This document shows positions 61,840-64,000 of a stretch of DNA of 64,000 nt, piece by piece; the stretch's first letter is position 1, and every line of letters begins with the position of its first letter. A program made the position numbers and the translations under genes. The DNA comes from an uncultured Lachnospiraceae bacterium (GTDB taxonomy: Bacteria > Bacillota > Clostridia > Lachnospirales > Lachnospiraceae): assembly GCA_934432885.1 (NCBI GenBank), contig CAKRYY010000002.1:41362-105361 (forward strand). Direction: 5' to 3'. The notes beneath the pieces were generated by a model, which saw only the letters and a program-made list of their open reading frames with translations, did no database searches and was not told where the DNA came from.

Positions 61840-63378
61840 TTAAAATCCACCATAAATAAATGCAGCAGCGTCATAGCCAGGGCCATAAACGCCAAATACC
61901 GCCGTTACCGCAATAATCCCAGCCGTCATTATCCATTGAAAGCAGAGATTCTGTTTCTCCATTGCTTCTCTGATTCGCACACCGGATTCCTGTTTCATGC
62001 TCACAAAAATAAGTATCAATACAGCACAGCTCAGCACCAGCCAGTTTGCTCCGTCAAGTCCATACTCTGTAATTTGGGTGACTATTGTATGGTATTTAAA
62101 ATCCTGTAAAATTCTTTCTGACATCAATCTCAGTCCTGCAAGGCTTCCTGCAAGCGTAAAGCTCTCACCAATTGATATCAGCATCCATGTACGTACACGC
62201 TGGAACCATCGAAAGCTGAGTACATCTGTCCTTATTTCCAACACATGATTTATCCTTTGCAATAAAGGTTCACATAAATTTGAAAGTCCCAAAATAATGC
62301 CATGCCATAATCCATACAGCACATAGCACCACGTTACATCATGCCAGATACCGATTAAAACAAATGTAATGACAGAGGTCAACGCTCCCGGCAGGGTTTT
62401 TCCCATATAGCTTCCACAGACTGCCTTTACCTTTTTCCCAAATTTTGCAAAAAGCTTTGACATGGCAATTGGATAAAACACATAGTCCTTAATCCAAAGT
62501 CCAAGAGAAATATGCCACCTTCTCCAATATTCCGCAAGGCTTCTTGAGAAAAATGGCCTGCGGAAGTTCTCCGCCAGTTCAATTCCCAGCGCTTCTGATA
62601 CCCCCTGCACCATATCAATACCGCCGGAGAAATCAGTATACAGCTGAAGATTAAACAGGAATATTCCCAGCACAATCATAACGCCAGGTGTATCGCTCAT
62701 TCCTTCTCCAAGAACAGTATGCACAAAAAGCGCCGTTCTGTCAGAAATGACTAATTTCTTAAAAGCACCCCATAAAAATAGCCAGAAACCTCTTCGCAGC
62801 ATTTTTCCTTCGAATTTTCTTTCCACAAAAAACTGCGGAAAGAGCTGTTCATAACGGTTGATTGGTCCCTGAATAAGCTGCGGAAAATATGTCGCAAACA
62901 AAAGATAGCGAAACAGATTTTTCTCAGGTTCAAACCTTGCACGGTACACATCAATCAGGTATCCTATCGTCTGAAAGGTATAAAAGGAAATTCCGAGAGG
63001 CAGGACAAGCGGCACGCCATGCCAAAGATAAGATGTCTTAAATGCAAACAAAATCGCAAAATTCAGAATCAGCGAGACTGCTACAATACCCTTTTTCTTT
63101 TGAATCAGCTTTTCCTTTTCCGCCTTTCGCGCCGTTCGGTCTTCTATGCGCTTTAAATCCTCCCTGATTCTTTTATTCAGCTTTCCCAAAAGCAGGGCGG
63201 CGCCATACGTCTGCAGTGCAGTAAATAAAAGCAGCGGGAGACATTTCAGGCTGCCAAGTGCATAAAAGGTAAGGCTGCCCAAAAGCAGCCATATCCATCG
63301 TATTTTAGACGGTAATATATAATATCCTAAAATAAGAATCAGAAAAAAAAGCAAAAACCGTATGGACAATAAGCTCAT
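61840..63378 (-). CDS. MBOAT family acyltransferase (DltB-like)
   Basis: A 512-residue polytopic protein. FPQLIQGPINRYEQLFPQFF, YTDFSGGIDMVQGVSEALG, AEYWRRWHISLGLWIKDYVFYP and GIWHDVTWCYVLYGLWHG are the family motifs. The last holds WHD rather than the more usual WHG. The charged segment near residues 85-110 is an insertion between helices. It lies 3 nt after the ACP gene, so the ACP is its probable donor, as in the DltC/DltB pair. AAGGAAG precedes the ATG. Confidence 0.92.
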   Translation of the reverse strand: MSLLSIRFLLFFLILILGYYILPSKIRWIWLLLGSLTFYALGSLKCLPLLLFTALQTYGAALLLGKLNKRIREDLKRIEDRTARKAEKEKLIQKKKGIVAVSLILNFAILFAFKTSYLWHGVPLVLPLGISFYTFQTIGYLIDVYRARFEPEKNLFRYLLFATYFPQLIQGPINRYEQLFPQFFVERKFEGKMLRRGFWLFLWGAFKKLVISDRTALFVHTVLGEGMSDTPGVMIVLGIFLFNLQLYTDFSGGIDMVQGVSEALGIELAENFRRPFFSRSLAEYWRRWHISLGLWIKDYVFYPIAMSKLFAKFGKKVKAVCGSYMGKTLPGALTSVITFVLIGIWHDVTWCYVLYGLWHGIILGLSNLCEPLLQRINHVLEIRTDVLSFRWFQRVRTWMLISIGESFTLAGSLAGLRLMSERILQDFKYHTIVTQITEYGLDGANWLVLSCAVLILIFVSMKQESGVRIREAMEKQNLCFQWIMTAGIIAVTAVFGVYGPGYDAAAFIYGGF

Positions 63379-63381
63379 TTC

Positions 63382-63609
63382 TTATGCTTCCTTCATTTCC
63401 TGTACAAGCGCCCAGATAGCTTCTGCGCTGTTAAAATTCTCTGGCAGAAGCTCTGCCACCGTAATTTCTATATCAAACGCTTCATTTAAACCATTTACAA
63501 TCGAAATAATGTCAAAGGAATCCAAAAGTCCATCGTCAATCAGTCCCTTTTCTGCTGCAAAATCAATTTCCGGTTTTACATCCTGTAAAATCTCCAATAC
63601 CTGTTCCAT
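63382..63609 (-). CDS. acyl/aminoacyl carrier protein (DltC-like)
   Basis: A 75-residue acidic carrier protein, about normal length. GLLDSFDIISIV carries the serine (about residue 31) that would take 4'-phosphopantetheine, and a helical acidic C terminus follows. AGGAGGAG lies 6 nt before the ATG. Its place between an unknown gene and an MBOAT gene makes a DltC-like role likely: it would hold an activated acyl or amino-acid group for transfer to the cell surface. No ligase for it is seen in the window downstream of this point, but the AMP ligase at 3666-5210 has no ACP of its own in view. Confidence 0.88.
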   Translation of the reverse strand: MEQVLEILQDVKPEIDFAAEKGLIDDGLLDSFDIISIVNGLNEAFDIEITVAELLPENFNSAEAIWALVQEMKEA

Positions 63610-63633
63610 TCTTTTCTCCTCCTGTTTTATCCT

Positions 63634-64000
63634 TTAAAATATATAACTGCAAATAGGTTCTTCCTTTTCAGCCTCAAAAATGGCAAAATAGAATTCTCCA
63701 TCGCTCCAATCTGCAAACGACTTTTCCTGAAAAGGGCGGCTGCCATAGCTGAAAAAGTCTCCGGCATCTATCTCCTGTCCTGCTATGTTTAAAAGCAGCG
63801 CTTTCATCTGCGCCTCCTCCAGATATGCCGATTCCTTTCGTACCCCTATCATAGTTTCCATATCATGGTCACTGCATTGAATCAGGAGCTCTGTCAAACC
63901 TTCTTTAAAACCGCTTTCCTCCATCTCCTCTTCCGCTTCTCTGATTTGATGCGCCTTATATGCGAGATAGTCCCTGCGGGCTTCCTCCCAGTTTTTTCGG
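63634..64000 (-). CDS. unknown protein, C-terminal part (5' end outside window)
   Basis: The frame is open to the last base, so only about 121 C-terminal residues are visible. An ATG at 63924 is internal and in a run of Glu codons, so it is probably not the true start. The visible part is acidic and mixed alpha/beta, with RKNWEEARRDYLAYK near the edge, MIGVRKESAYLEEAQM in the middle and EEPICSYIF at the end. I do not recognise the family. It precedes the ACP gene by 24 nt and belongs to the same operon. Confidence 0.6.
   Translation of the reverse strand, partial: RKNWEEARRDYLAYKAHQIREAEEEMEESGFKEGLTELLIQCSDHDMETMIGVRKESAYLEEAQMKALLLNIAGQEIDAGDFFSYGSRPFQEKSFADWSDGEFYFAIFEAEKEEPICSYIF

Noticed and set aside
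63382..63609. ACP as part of fatty-acid or polyketide synthesis.
   Set aside because: No ketosynthase or other such genes nearby; the MBOAT neighbour 3 nt downstream fits a Dlt-like role better.
1..64000. CRISPR arrays, tRNA or rRNA genes, insertion sequences or integrases.
   Set aside because: No regularly spaced repeats, no cloverleaf or rRNA-like sequence and no transposase or recombinase frames were noticed on either strand.

Overview
The window looks like a surface-glycan biosynthesis locus from a low-GC Gram-positive of the Clostridia, most likely a Lachnospiraceae-type gut anaerobe. The support is indirect: strong AGGAGG-type ribosome binding sites, TTGACA/TATAAT-type promoters, tightly coupled operons with many ATGA overlaps, and gene families common in that group (PTPS-related membrane glycosyltransferases, CotH, PglK-like ABC flippases, MBOAT acyltransferases). 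No rRNA, tRNA, ribosomal protein, CRISPR or transposase was seen, so the taxonomic call is an inference.

Layout. (1) 1-5210, minus: AMP-ligase, PLP decarboxylase, acyltransferase-3 and a truncated MBOAT form a tight Dlt-like decoration operon. (2) 5428-9291, plus: a small membrane protein, a PTPS-related GT-C enzyme and a polyprenyl-phosphate-sugar-synthase-like GT2, closed by a terminator. (3) 9366-18346, minus: GT39-like enzyme, MBOAT, SGNH partner, GT4, CotH-family protein and a Wzx-like flippase. (4) 18496-24529: alternating small modules (GT4 and GT2 plus, GT39-like paralogue minus, two orphan membrane proteins plus), with a palindromic operator candidate at 22156-22182. (5) 24471-59208, minus: a run of 29 genes without a strand switch, about 35 kb, starting at a good promoter (TAGACA-17-TATAAT) upstream of a WbaP/WcaJ-type phosphosugar transferase. 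(6) 59387-60925, plus: a GtrII-like enzyme. (7) 60906-64000, minus: ACP, MBOAT and YdjC-type deacetylase, with a partial unknown gene at the window edge.

How the main operon works (mostly inference). The first sugar is placed on undecaprenyl phosphate by the 57784-59208 product. Several GT4 and GT2 enzymes extend the unit. ManC and an AlgD-like dehydrogenase would supply GDP-mannose and GDP-mannuronate. PglK-like ABC proteins would flip lipid-linked glycan, and GtrB-like/GT-C pairs would add side sugars outside the membrane. MBOAT/SGNH systems would acylate the product. No Wzy polymerase, Wzz-type length regulator or tyrosine kinase was recognised.

The most unusual part is 32304-36812. It is a five-gene cassette encoding a complete Kdo pathway (KdsD, KdsA, KdsC, KdsB), with KdsC fused to a YhcH/NanQ-type domain, plus a GT52-like protein that is a plausible CMP-Kdo transferase. 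It sits in a visibly AT-richer block (about 27.7-51.1 kb) whose edges coincide with the two largest intergenic gaps of the operon. This suggests a swapped-in, strain-specific segment between more conserved ends.
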